NCBI GenBank assembly: GCA_009746045.1
Contig: RPFO01000392.1
Span: forward strand, 1,378,964-1,442,963
DNA length: 64,000 nt
Reading direction: 5' to 3'
From: Mesostigma viride
Taxonomy: Eukaryota; Streptophyta; Mesostigmatophyceae; Mesostigmatales; Mesostigmataceae
Shown: piece by piece, positions 44,757 to 55,438 of the stretch
Numbering within the stretch: position 1 is the stretch's first letter
How the letters are laid out: the number at the start of each line of letters is the position of its first letter
Made by a program: the position numbers and the translations under genes
The notes under the pieces: generated by a model
Databases searched by the model: none
Seen by the model: the letters and a program-made list of their open reading frames with translations, nothing else
Told to the model about the DNA's origin: nothing

Positions 44757-45320
44757 TGTTACGTCGCGTAACTTTTGTCGTTGTTACGGACGTAAATTAG
44801 GTCCTTCGTTGCCTCAGCCATTCGGGAGCAGTTCGCTGACTTTCCTAGGCTTACGTGTAGTTAGGACCTTTTGGCCGGTCGGTACCGGGCCTTGTGACGT
44901 GGCAAGTGTACAGTATGGTGGTTCGGTGCAGTCGCGTCGCGCTGCGTACTTTAGTAGTGGTCCTTTTATCCTGCGTGTGAACCTTGTGGACATGCGTTGG
45001 TCCTGTAGGCGAGGGTCGATGTCGGCCCGAGCATACACGCCTGTCGGCGATCATTTATGCAGCAGTTGTCCTTCGTGAATGGCACCCGGCGTGTGTTATG
45101 AATTAACACATATTAGCTAGGGTCATGGCAGTGTAGTATTGTTTCCTTCGTAGTACCTTGGTTTTATTCGGTGTATGGCGTATAATAATAGAATGCATTG
45201 AGAACAGAGTCGTCACGTCCCAGGTCTTTCCACAACATAGCTCCTCATCACTAGGTCCCTCACTAGTTTAGGTGAAGTCAGGCTAGGCGTTTGGGAATAG
45301 AGAGGAGCCAGGGCGTAACA
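44757..45320 (+). repeat. 5' LTR (564 bp)
   Basis: Identical in outline to the 3' LTR. It lacks the 4 bp TGTA present in the 3' copy near 52588. Candidate TATA-like text GGCGTATAATAATAG lies at about 45176-45190. Confidence 0.9.
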
Positions 45321-46019
45321 ATGGTAGCGGAGATAGTTTAGGTGGACGCGACGATATTCCCTTGCAACAGTAACCTTATACGCCAGAGACCTTCCGCGGC
45401 CAGGGCACAGAAGAAGACAACCTCTTGACAGGTAATGGGCGGGTCGCCTGCAAGCTAGGGGGGTAGTGCTGCCCGATTCGGGACACGCCCTGCCTAGAAG
45501 TTAGACCTGCTCAAAGCGGATGAACTCCTCACGTAGCTAGTTTCTTTTCCTTTTCCTTCTGTGTGTGCATTTCCTTGCTGGGTGCTGTTTGACGTTAGCT
45601 AGTGGGTTAGCCGGTTCAGTGGGTTAGCTCCTTTTCTTCCTTTGTATACACGCGTTTCCTTGGAATGTTGTTTGATTACGTTAGCTAGGCTTGACGGTTC
45701 AATAGGGCTGGATAGTGGGACGATTAGCGTCTCTTTCGACTACACCTCTTTTCCGTGCATGCTGCTGTGTTTTCTTATATGCTTCCTCGTGCAGAATCTT
45801 GAGCCGGATGTTTATTTACCAACGGGCGCTGGTTTCAGGCGTCCTCGGCATTTCGGTAACAATAAGCTACAATAATGCATGTGTGTTTTCCTTTGTTTCC
45901 TTTTTATTTTCTCCTTGATCAGATTTTAGATTGTTCTTTCCTTTTTCCTTGCTAAAGTGGATGCCACTTCCCTTTGTTTTTTTGGTCATGCCCCATTTGA
46001 CCTGAATTTATTTTCTTTT

Positions 46020-46165
46020 TGACCTGATTTTCTTTTATCCTTGATCTGATTTTATTTTAGCCTTGGTCAGATTTTTGTTTTGTCCTTTACCAGATTTTTA
46101 TCTTATCCTTGTTCAGATTTTTATCTTATCCTTGTTCAGATTTTTAACCTTTCCTCGTCCAGTGT
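46020..46165 (+). repeat. ~24-bp direct repeats in the retrotransposon leader
   Basis: About five imperfect copies of CAGATTTTTATCTTATCCTTG or close variants lie just upstream of the gag start. They could be a length-variable leader region. No known function can be assigned. Confidence 0.7.
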
Positions 46166-46189
46166 ATTTCTTTCATTTGCACATCTAAC

Positions 46190-47740
46190 ATGTCCTCTCA
46201 AACGTCTCTTGGTGGGGGTATGTCTCCCATTAACCAACGTTCCTCAGGTGTTACTCCTGGTGTTAATTCTGGTACTCCTCAATTGGCTATGGGTAATAGA
46301 CGTGATTCCTGGGACACTGTCCATCACTTGACTCCTCCGTCTCAGAGTGTACGTTCTGACAGTACTCCCTCTACTCCGTCCTTTCACCGTTCACCTATTA
46401 TTCCTCCTCCTACGTTTGAGGCGCGTACTAGGGCTATTGCCCCACCCTCTGCTATTCCTCCTGTTAATTCTGGGAATCCCTCTGTGTCTATCCCCTCTCA
46501 GGCTCCTCAGGTGTCAGCCCCTCGTAGTGTTCGTAGTCTGGCTCCTGTGGGCCCTACTGGGTATCCTACTGCCGTTCCTACACATCCTCCTGCTTCCTTG
46601 GCATACCTTGATACGGCCTATGAGGCAGCCCAAATCCCCTCACGTGTAGTAGAGTTAGAGATTAATCAGGATTTTAGCACCATGCCTCTCCATGATAAAA
46701 ACTATGATCATTTTTCCTATTCCACAATCAGAGAAGCATATACTGTTCCTCACACCTCTGGTCACCACCCTGACTCTGTGGTGCCCTCACGTCCTCTTCC
46801 TAAGACCTATCATGCTCCTCATAATTTGTTACTGCCTGAGTATGTGCCTGTGGAGTAGAGTGGGCCTATGGATAAAACTGATCCTTCTCGTGCATCTAAG
46901 CCCCCTCTCCTTCCCACCTTTGCTAGTGTGCCTAAGTTAGATATTAGTCTACCCCTCAGCAGCTAGTTTTTCACCTTTCTTATGCTCCTCTCTCAGTAGA
47001 CGGCCTCTTGGGAACAATATTATAGGTGGAAACTCCCTGATGCTGTTCTTGTCCCTCATTACCTTACCACGTGTGTGGCTCCTGCCCTTGCCACCCTTGT
47101 TCACTGTGAGTCCCTCGCGTCCCATGCATACCCTAACTCAGTAGCATAATTGTTTAATTAGGAGATTGGAAAATCATGTAGTGCCTCCAGACGCTGACTG
47201 GCAAGAGCGCCTTAGATTTGGATCCCTCGAGCAAGGCAATGAAACTTATAGGGAATAGCAATGGGAATTTGATGCCCAGATGGTACGCATTCGAGACCTC
47301 TCGGGTGCGGAAGTCCGTGCTCGCTTCTTGCAAGGTCTTAATAAAACCTCTTGCGTGAAGTTAAGAAACAGTTTTTTGCGTATAGTTTTCGTGACCTTCC
47401 TCTGGCTGCTGTTCCTACCCATCTCCTCCGTGTTGCTGATTTTATGTATGCTCCTTATCATGTCCGTACTAGGGTCCATAACCTTGTCCTCACTCCTGAA
47501 GAAGAAGAGGCATATGTAGAAGACTTAGATATTTGTGTTACAGATATATATCTGCATTAGATGTGTCTCACATCACGTGTTATCACCGTCACGAGGTGGG
47601 CCATCTTAAGAGGGAGTGCCCCAAGTTTCTTTCTGGCCCCCCCCCCTCATCCCAATGCCCGCCCTCCGCGTACTCCTCAGCGGGCCTCTCCCCTTCGCCC
47701 ACCCTCTGGTCGTTCCTCTTCTGCTCCTTAACCCTCTAGG
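46190..47740 (+). pseudogene. gag region of the Gypsy-type element
   Basis: The first frame (46190-46858, 222 codons) is Ser/Pro/Thr-rich and ends at a stop. Capsid-like text continues after it in other frames (a DADWQERLRF segment near 47195, and 47280-47560 with FRDLPLAA, HVRTRVHNL). A zinc-knuckle remnant CYHRHEVGHLKREC at about 47578-47620 has lost the second cysteine (Arg in its place). Several frame changes separate the parts. The protein would form the virus-like particle in an intact element. Confidence 0.65.
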
Positions 47741-47958
47741 TTAAATGCTGTACAGACAGGCTCCTTAGTGAATCCCCATTCTGATCAGAATTCCGTCCCC
47801 TCTCAGTACCCTCGTGATTCTCCAGCAATGGCTTTCTCACCGGGGTTTCCTCCCGGGTTCGTTCCCTTGGATGATGTGGGGGGGGGGAAAACAATAGACC
47901 TGTCAGCAGGGGGTAGCCTGGTAAGGTCCTCAGCTAGTACCCCAAGCTCAGAAAATCT

Positions 47959-48294
47959 TTGTTTACCTGTTTTGTCACTACTGTGGATGCTGCATCCTCT
48001 GCACCCCTACGTGTTCGTCCTTTGATGTGTCTAAATGGTGGCCTTACCGCTCCTACTACCGTAGTAGACCCTCTTCTGCACCCTCATGGTATCCTCAATG
48101 TTTCTGTCCTCGTAGATAGTGGGGCTGCCACCTCCTTTGTGAGCGAGGCCCTTGTTAGGAGACTAGGGTTACATAGTAGCTATCCCTCATTCCTCTCAGG
48201 TGACTGTGCACTATATATGCTGATGGTCGCACTTGTCACTCTCATGGGACTGTATCCTTACCACTCCTCATTCAGGGTCGCCAGATTAAATTAG
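47959..48294 (+). pseudogene. aspartic protease domain of the Gypsy-type element
   Basis: The frame contains VSVLVDSGAATSFVSEALV at about 48090-48150, the Asp-Ser-Gly active-site loop of retropepsins, and ends shortly afterwards. It would normally be fused to gag or RT; here it is isolated by stops. Confidence 0.65.
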
Positions 48295-49440
48295 TGGCGA
48301 CCATAGGCCCTATAACGATTGTTGATATATTGTTGGGCTTAGATTGGCATCAAGGCCATAAAATCACTATTAATTATAACACTATGGTCCTAGGTTCGAT
48401 TCCTTGCTGGTAGCTTCTAGGCTTTCTTACTTTCTGTGTTCCGCGGAATCTCATATTTGGGCAACTAGCGTTTTCACATTTGTTGCCTTCTGACGAGAAC
48501 ATGACACCATGGTTATAGTAAGCCTCGGGCCGGAGGCTAGCTGTTACCTGGTTCCCTGATAGCACCTATTAGCCCTGTTGCCGGAACGACATTGTAAGGT
48601 AGAGAATTTATCCTTAGTAGATGTAACCCCTATTGAGTTACCCGGTGATCCTCCTGTAAGACCTATGGCTGGTCATTAATGACCAACAATGACAATATAT
48701 GTTTTATTGCGCATGTTCCTCCGTGTCTTACCAATAAAGTCCGTTACATGTCTATTATAGATTCCTCTCGGGTCTTTGAAGAAAAGACTCCCTCATACCC
48801 TCCTCCTCGGGTGGTTTTCTCCGATGTATCGTATGGGCCCCTCCGAATTATAAGAGTTATAACAAATACTTGTGTCGTTATTAGAAGCAGATCTAAGGGA
48901 TCTTAGTAATTCCCCATATTCTACTAGTGTTTTGCTAGTCCCTCTGCCCAATGGCAAATTTATCCTAGTTACAGGCTATTGAAAAGTTGATTATGATAAT
49001 AGCCGTGCAAAATACTACGCAGACATCACTTCCTCATGGTCTAGTATTTTCCTTTCTTGGGCTGATGCACGTATTGTGATTAATAGCCCCTCCGTTTACG
49101 TGATTAGGTATAAGAAGTTTCACCTCTTTGAAGAAGCACAGCAGTTCTGTCTTTGGTATCAAAGAGACATTCATCAGCAGTTCATGTCTTTGGTATTAAT
49201 GGTATAGTCAAACCGACATAGGAATATGTACATCCTCGTCCTGCAGGTCCTCCTACAATTCGTACAGAAGCTGTTCCTTCTCCATTTCATATCCCTGACA
49301 GATTTCTTACTCCTTTACCTTCTCCAACCCACGAACGGGGTTTTCTTCCTCCTATATTGAGACCCCTCTTACTGTGGAATTTGGTCCCTTATCAATCACG
49401 GTGACTAGGAAGGAGTGAGCTAAATAGTCCTTTCCTTTCT
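48295..49440 (+). pseudogene. RT region of the Gypsy-type element, heavily degraded
   Basis: By position this lies between protease and RNase H and should be the RT domain. Only scattered coding-like words remain, for example VPCLTNKVRYMSIIDSSRVFEEK-like text cut by stops at 48700-48790, and a PNGKF stretch near 48950. The catalytic box is not recognisable by eye. No functional RT is possible from this copy. Confidence 0.4.
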
Positions 49441-49442
49441 GC

Positions 49443-49910
49443 GTGGTTGAAGTTTTTGTTGTCAGCAGACTCCGACCGGCGATCCTCGTCTTGCCAGATA
49501 CCTCGAAACTGTTTGTATTAGCTACTGACACTAGTAAGGTAGCCATTGGGGGTGTTCTCCTCCAAGACCAAGGTCATGGTTTGCAACCCATCGAATACAT
49601 CTCTAGGACTATGTTACCTGCTGAGCGCAAGTACCCTGTTCACCAACAAGAGTATTGGCTGTGGTATATTGCTGTCATGCATGGCAACATTTCCTTAAAG
49701 GTGCCCAATTCGATGTCTGTATGTGTGAGCCTTGTGATGCTGACCCTTACCTGTTGGTTATTCAAACCGACCATCGTCCTCTGATTCACCTTCTGTCACA
49801 ACCCAACCTCACTCCTCGGCAAGCGCGGTGGATGGAATTCCGTGCGCAATTTGCCCCTGCAATACGTCAAGGGTGTCAATGATATTGTCTTTGATGCTTT
49901 ATCCCGACGT
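49443..49910 (+). pseudogene. RNase H domain of the Gypsy-type element
   Basis: The domain reads LFVLATDTSKVAIGGVLLQD, then QPIEYISRTMLPAERKYPVH in one frame, and continues after a frame change near 49660 with FKGAQFDV-like and QTDHRPLIHLLSQPNLTPRQ text (49740-49830). These are the standard Ty3/Gypsy RNase H words. At least one frameshift breaks it. Confidence 0.75.
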
Positions 49911-50459
49911 CCTGACTTAGTATTCCTTTTTCGAGGATCTAGATGTCCTCACTACCACCCTCGTTCCTACTCCTCTTGGTGTTTTCCCCTATGGTGACAT
50001 CCCTCATGACGGGCAGTATACAAGACTACCTTTTCCATACCTGTGTTCGTTTTCCTGATCTCCTCTCTCATGTGGGCCTTTCTCTTCGGTGTGAGGGCAC
50101 ACCTGTCACCTCGGTGGGGTGGGAGGATACTAATAAAATTATTTCTTTTCCCCTCCGTCATGTGTCCACTCGGGCTGGGAAGTCGTTTGGTAATCTTGTT
50201 CCTTCTAGTCCACCCCTCTTTTTGGTAAAGTTGTGGGTGACTTCCTGTAGAACCTTCTGTAGATGCCTCGGTAGCCAGTCCTACGTCAGATTTAGAGCGT
50301 CTTATCAGTGTTTACGGCCACTGAGCTGGAAGCCTTAGTCGCAATATCATCACACCCTCGAAAATTCGGGAAGTACCCGTGCAAGTTTGTGGGTAGCTTC
50401 TTGTATGTGCTGTTAAAGGATGATCCTCTGCAATGACGTTTGTATTTTCCCCTTTATTT

Positions 50460-51040
50460 GCCGCTCGTCCTTGTTGTTTGAGTTACATGATTTAGCTGCT
50501 CACCAGCTAGGGCGGGAAGCGTGTGCGGGATTTGGTAACCCGTTCATACTTCTGGCCCTCCCTCCTCAGCACTTGATGTGGATGAATATGTTGGTAGGAC
50601 ATGCCAATCATGCCAGGAGATGAAACCTAGTAATGTGGGTCAGATAGCAGATCGAGCCTCGTACCCTCCATGATCCTATTATAATGCCTTGGGATTCCAT
50701 TATGACGGATTTTGGGGGGGGGCCAAAATAGAATGCCAAAGGCAATTGATGCGCAGATCCTCGTGTTTGTAGACCGCCTTACTAGACGTTGTCACCTTGT
50801 CCCTTGTCCCTTGGAGCTTACTGCTCGAGTGACTGTGCAGCTGTACCTTCTAAACGTTTATCGTTACCATGGGTTGAGCAGGCAGTTTATCTCCGATAAG
50901 GACAAGCTGTTTACCTCGGACTTTTGGACAGAGTTCTTTGCTGCTATTGGTACTAAAGTGACGTTTGGCACTGCGTACCATTCCTCCTCCTCACACCTAG
51001 TAGAGCGATTAAATAGAGTGGTGGAAGAAGCCCTATGACA
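50460..51040 (+). pseudogene. integrase of the Gypsy-type element
   Basis: A zinc-binding end CQTCQEMKPSNVG lies near 50600. The catalytic core follows at 50712-51038: LVFVDRLTRRCHLVPC, then YRYHGLSRQFISDKDKLFTS, FWTEFF and GTAYHSSSSHLVERLNR. The second Asp and the final Glu positions are readable. The core ends at a stop, and no chromodomain was seen. Confidence 0.75.
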
Positions 51041-51136
51041 TTGTAAATGGACCCGTCTGGTAGTGACTGGGAAGATTACCTATGTTTGGTTGAGTGAAAA
51101 CCTGCGCAACCTCTAGTTGTTTTTCTTCCTTGCCTT

Positions 51137-51937
51137 ATGTTATTTCCTGGGGCTGTGGGTCGGTTGGTTGTCCCCCGCCCTCCGCAGCCATCATGTCAGA
51201 CGACGCCTGCTCAGCCAGCCGCTATCGCTCCGTCCGTGGCTCCCTCCGTCGCGCATGCTCAGCCGGCCGCTGTCGCTCCGTCCGTGGCTCCCTCCGTCGC
51301 GCCTGCTCGGCCGGTCGAGCCTCAGCGTCATCCAGATTTGGGCAAGGCGTCGACGGGCAAGTGGGTGTTTGACACTATACCGAGGATACGTATGATTCGG
51401 CCATGGGTGATTGGACCTCTAGCTGCCCGACCGGCCACGACGTCTTCCCCTGTCGCCGCTCCTGCCGCTACCGCTTCTTCTGTCGCGCCCGCCTCCGCCG
51501 TCATCCATCAACCGCGCGTTGCTCCTGTTGGGAAGTCCTCAGCTTCGGTCACGCGTGTTAGCGAGAGTCGTGAGATCCGGCACGTGCGTCTGTGGCCCGA
51601 CAACGTGGAGCGTTTCCTGGACTTGTTTTTCACCTCCGTTGCTCGTGGTGAGCTGGTCTTCTATCGGTTCCTCCTAGTGCGCGCCCTCCTTCTGCTGTCG
51701 GCAGAGCCCTTCGTGCGACAGTTTCAGTGTGGGTTCCTTGACTGGGCCCGTGGACAGGTGGTCCTGACACAGCATCGTTACTGCTGGGCTTTCCTCGGCA
51801 TGTATCCTGATGGCGTCTGGGAGGATGTGTTCCTCCATGTAGACAGGCATGATAACCCTGCTGATGTTGCTCATCACCGGGCGTACCTGGATGTGCTTTT
51901 GGCCACCCGTGGTACTTTTCAGGCTACTGGTGTGTAG
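51137..51937 (+). CDS. extra ORF between integrase and 3' LTR, unknown
   Basis: A 266-codon frame is intact although the pol genes next to it are broken. It has an Ala/Pro/Val-rich part with two near-identical copies of a short repeat (AIAPSVAPSV and AVAPSVAPSV), a conserved-looking middle (TGKWVFDTIPRIRMIRPWVIGP), and a C-terminal part rich in Leu and aromatics (NVERFLDLFFTSVARGELVF, HRYCWAFLGMYPDGVWEDVF). No signal peptide or membrane anchor is evident, so nothing here supports an envelope role. It could be a captured host gene, a separate gag-like ORF, or a lineage-specific accessory gene. Confidence 0.45.
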   Translation: MLFPGAVGRLVVPRPPQPSCQTTPAQPAAIAPSVAPSVAHAQPAAVAPSVAPSVAPARPVEPQRHPDLGKASTGKWVFDTIPRIRMIRPWVIGPLAARPATTSSPVAAPAATASSVAPASAVIHQPRVAPVGKSSASVTRVSESREIRHVRLWPDNVERFLDLFFTSVARGELVFYRFLLVRALLLLSAEPFVRQFQCGFLDWARGQVVLTQHRYCWAFLGMYPDGVWEDVFLHVDRHDNPADVAHHRAYLDVLLATRGTFQATGV

Positions 51938-52297
51938 ACAGAGGGCTCTAGGCCCGACCTGAGGGTGTTGTCCCTCCGGTATATAGAGTCGCCCTCATAT
52001 TCTGGCCAGTTGATTGGTCGTTCTTGGTCCTTGGTACTGATTTGTTTACTCTGTGTGTCCTGCCCAGTGCCGTCCCCCCCGGCAAGGACTCTGTTCCAGG
52101 CAGTTAGGGGAACCTCCCACCAGGCTTGGTGCTGGCTAACCCTACACCTCCCGGCGTGGTGGTGGAGACCGAGTTAACATGTTGGTGCTTTGTACCTTGG
52201 ATGGCCTGTCGATTGTGTTAGGCTTTGTTGGGTGCTTTAGATCCTCCTTCTCCTTTGGTTTCCTCCGTGTACGTAGGGCGAGGGCTCCCTACCTTTG

Positions 52298-52309
52298 TGG
52301 GGGGGGAGG
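52298..52309 (+). other. polypurine tract before 3' LTR
   Basis: A G-rich run (GTGGGGGGGGAGG) directly abuts the 3' LTR, the expected place of the plus-strand primer. Confidence 0.7.
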
Positions 52310-52877
52310 TGTTACGTCGCGTAACTTTTGTCGTTGTTACGGACGTAAATTAGGTCCTTCGTTGCCTCAGCCATTCGGGAGCAGTTCGCTGACTTTCCTA
52401 GGCTTACGTGTAGTTAGGACCTTTTGGCCGGTCGGTACCGGGCCTTGTGACGTGGCAAGTGTACAGTATGGTGGTTCGGTGCAGTCGCGTCGCGCTGCGT
52501 ACTTTAGTAGTGGTCCTTTTATCCTGCGTGTGAACCTTGTGGACATGCGTTGGTCCTGTAGGCGAGGGTCGATGTCGGCCCGAGCATATGTACACGCCTG
52601 TCGGCGATCATTTATGCAGCAGTTGTCCTTCGTGAATGGCACCCGGCGTGTGTTATGAATTAACACATATTAGCTAGGGTCATGGCAGTGTAGTATTGTT
52701 TCCTTCGTAGTACCTTGGTTTTATTCGGTGTATGGCGTATAATAATAGAATGCATTGAGAACAGAGTCGTCACGTCCCAGGTCTTTCCACAACATAGCTC
52801 CTCATCACTAGGTCCCTCACTAGTTTAGGTGAAGTCAGGCTAGGCGTTTGGGAATAGAGAGGAGCCAGGGCGTAACA
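52310..52877 (+). repeat. 3' LTR (568 bp)
   Basis: Matches the 5' LTR except for the 4-bp insertion in GCATATGTACACG. Confidence 0.9.
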
Positions 52878-52882
52878 TCGTG

Positions 52883-53830
52883 CAACCGCTTGCGACGAGA
52901 GAGGAACCGCTGCTTGTCCTGATGGGAGGGGAAGGTGAGCAGGACTTGTGGGGGAGCCGCCTTGTCCCGTGAGTGGGCCGAAGGCGGTGGCACCCACGCA
53001 GTTCTACCTCACCTACCAGGCCCATTAGGGTAAGGAGCTGGTCCTTAAGCTCGTCGGCAATGCCGGGAGGTTGACGTCTCACCTGGCTTCTGGGGGAAAC
53101 GATGCAGCACCACCCGGCAGTCGCAGCGGGCGCAGTCGGTGGCCTCCCGTTGTTGTGCATGGCGAAGGTCTTCAAGCTCCTGGAGTTTTGTAGCGATGGC
53201 GTCGATATAGTGGAGGCGGTCGCTAGCTGTCCGCAGCAGGTCCGCATAGGAGAGGGGCAGTTGGTCGCCAGCATCCTGCCGGGTTGGCTGGGATGCGACC
53301 GGGCCGGGTGGCCGTCTGCTCCGCTATCTTTGGGACGTACCTGTGAGGCTAAGGCCTCGGTACGTGTGGGCGGTGATGGCTTCAAGCTTCTTCATTCAAG
53401 TACGCCGCACTTGCCCTCCACCTGGTTTAGTAGGCGAGAGACAAGTGCAGCGTGCGTCTCAGATGCCTGCGCCGTGTGCAGCGTCGTGAACTGGGGTAGG
53501 AGCTTGTGGACGACCTTGGTTTCCACATTGAAGACCCGGGCCTCCACCGTATTGAGCGTCGTGTTCAGCGAAGTCAGCTTCTCGGCCAACGGCCAGGTCA
53601 CGTGCTCCTCCAGCACTGCTCGGATGTCATCCTAGCTTGCCGAGGGAGGGAGCCAATGTGGCTGTCGGCCGCGCAGGCTGGGCTGGGGTGCGGATCTTGG
53701 CCGCGATTTTGTCTATAGTAGGTAGCTGGAAGCGAAGCTGCACATGATATAGCGAGGCGGTGGTCGTATTCTGGCAGGGTGAGGAACCTCTCCAGGCTGT
53801 CGGCGGAGATGGATGCATAGGGCCTATTTT
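52883..53830 (-). pseudogene. LINE ORF1-like protein, N-terminal part, minus strand
   Basis: Starting near 53818 the minus strand reads, in changing frames: a Pro-rich start (MHPSPPTAWRGS), a long helical stretch at 53616-53392 (LTSLNTTLNTVEARVFNVET, a likely coiled coil), a linker with Cys residues, and then text ending at the LTR with PPQVLLTFPSHQDK-like and RFLSRRKRL words of an RRM-like RNA-binding domain. The remainder is at 44560-44756. Coiled coil plus RRM is the usual plan of LINE ORF1 proteins. The frame is broken more than once. Confidence 0.5.
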
Positions 53831-54389
53831 ACGTGCGTTCTTGTGCTAAGAAATGCACTATTTCGGCGCATTCTGCTTAATTGGTCAGTTGCATCCATTT
53901 GCTGAAGGAAAAGCGGTTGTAATCTGGTAGGTACTGTCGCCATTTGCATGTGCTCGTGGCATGCAGGGTTTCTTATTAATTAATTGAGCTCGGGCGAGGC
54001 GCTGGGCGATGGGTTTGCTGGCGGTGGGTTGGCGGGCCCCGAAGGCTGGGCGAGGACGATGCATGGCGAGTGGGTTGGGCTGGGAGCCGGCAAGCTCTTT
54101 TTCCAAACCTCGCTTGGCTTTTGGAGTCGTCATAGCTGCTTGTCATGTGCATAGTGTTGTCAATACTGCGTTGTAGCCGTAGCCAATTATACTGGCCTGC
54201 GCTGGTTGTCTCCTTGATACTGGCGGGTGCGTCTTAAAAAGGCGCATCGAATGCAAGTGGTCGACCGAATTTGGGGCTCAGACACAAAAGATCTGAACTC
54301 CGCCGTCAGCCATACCGCCGTCAGCCATTTTCGTCTCTCCTTTCGTTGGATTCGATACAAACCAAAGAAGGGGATGTAAAGGGCATATT
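53831..54389. other. no recognisable gene; contains a 29-bp Penelope repeat end
   Basis: TGGCCTGCGCTGGTTGTCTC, the end of the Penelope-like terminal repeat, occurs at 54203-54231 in the + orientation. A minus-strand ORF (54133-53885) is basic but unrecognised. Otherwise nothing is seen. Confidence 0.45.
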
Positions 54390-55059
54390 GCGCAGCATCT
54401 TGGTGACGTTGCCATCGAGTCGTTGCTCGAGCTCCTGCGTTAGAGTCCAGGTAACTTCAGCCGGCGCCGTAGTAGGTCAGGATCGTCAGAATGACGACCT
54501 TGAATGAAGAGGTCACGCTTGACTATCCGGGGCGAGGCAGGGTTGCTCCACCAGCGGCGGTGGTCATCATCCAGAGTTGCGCCCACGCCGGCCATGCGCC
54601 GATCAGCGTCGTCAGGTCGTCCTCGCAGTCGGGAAGCCAACTGCCAAGCAGCTTGAAGCGGCCTGAAGTGGGGTAGTTGACCTCGACGGTGTCGTCTAAG
54701 AGGTGGAGTGTGGGCGGGGGCCCGGCCATGCTGAGAGCCAGGGCCTCCTTTTCGCATGGGGCTGATTTCTAGACCAGCCGCCCGAGCCTCGAGCGCCAGG
54801 CAGTCCAGCCAAAGTTGGCCGGCAGACTCTCCGGCTTCTGGATGAGCGTGATGTCATCGGCATAAATGAGGTCAGCTAGTAAATTCTGCTTGTTAGTCGG
54901 GCCCCCTTCGGGCCCAAGCTCGTTCGTGATTACTAGTTAGGCCAGGGGCACAGCCTGCAATGCTAGCAAAGCAGGCACGTGCCTGGCGCATAACATAATC
55001 CACAATAATAAACAGGTACGGCGACAGGACACAATCCTGCCAGATGCCGGTCTGCAGTG
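54390..55059 (-). pseudogene. RTE LINE, downstream half, minus strand
   Basis: From the Penelope border at 55059 downward the minus strand reads TGIWQDCVLSPYLFIIVD (RT motif B region), an LIYADDITLI box near 54850-54875, FKLLGSWLPD near 54650, and LTYYGAE...RLDGNVTKMLRNM near 54400-54480. It has several frame breaks. It continues the part at 59991-60600; together they form one LINE interrupted by the Penelope-like element. Confidence 0.75.
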
Positions 55060-55438
55060 GACGTTTGGAATCATGGCATGGCTAACGTGATGACTGACTA
55101 GCTAGACCTTTTCAGTGGTTTTCCATTTGCGGGTATTTCCTCGTAAATGGTGGGAGAGCGATCGCAGCAATGGTGCTCACCACTAGACACTCCCGGCCAG
55201 TTAGGCTAGAAACACACGCCCTGATCAAGCATGCTGTTTCCGGCCCCACCGTCTAGGTCATCTAGTCGCTCCACACGTAAGCCAGCCATAATTTCAATGC
55301 ACAAGGATACACATTTCCATCACCATTCATCTTCATCATCCTGAACGACTCGAAAACGCGGAAAAGATAACGGCAGGCTCGAGCTACCATGGTCCGGATT
55401 CTCCCGATTTCTGGCCTGCGCTGGTTGTCTCTTTGATA
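55058..55438 (+). repeat. left terminal direct repeat of the Penelope-like element (381 bp)
   Basis: It starts TGGACGTTTGGAATCATGG and ends GGTTGTCTCTTTGATA. I looked for a hammerhead ribozyme core (CTGANGA...GAAA), known from some Penelope-like repeats. I found only CTGAACGACTCGAAAAC, which has an extra base and is not accepted. Confidence 0.9.

Larger units (their letters stand above)
44757..52877 (+). mobile_element. Ty3/Gypsy-type LTR retrotransposon, 8.1 kb, mutated
   Basis: Two LTRs (44757-45320 and 52310-52877) start TGTTACG and end CGTAACA. They are flanked by the 5-bp duplication TCGTG (44752-44756 and 52878-52882). A primer-binding-like site TGGTAGCGGAG follows the left LTR, and a GGGGGGGGAGG purine tract precedes the right one. 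The internal order is gag, protease, (damaged) RT, RNase H, integrase, which is the Ty3/Gypsy order. Frameshifts and stops occur in gag, RT and integrase, so this copy cannot make the full polyprotein. The LTRs are nearly identical apart from a 4-bp indel, so insertion was fairly recent relative to the decay seen inside, or the copy was mobilised in trans. Confidence 0.9.

Noticed and set aside
48340-48415. tRNA-like B box (GGTTCGATTCC) on the + strand inside the retrotransposon
   Set aside because: The T-arm pairs only partly, and no matching 5' acceptor strand or A box is found about 70 bases upstream, so no cloverleaf can be built.
55340-55365. Hammerhead ribozyme core in the Penelope terminal repeat
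   Set aside because: CTGAACGACTCGAAAAC has one base too many between CTGA and GA, and no fitting stems were found by eye. A covariance search would be needed to be certain.
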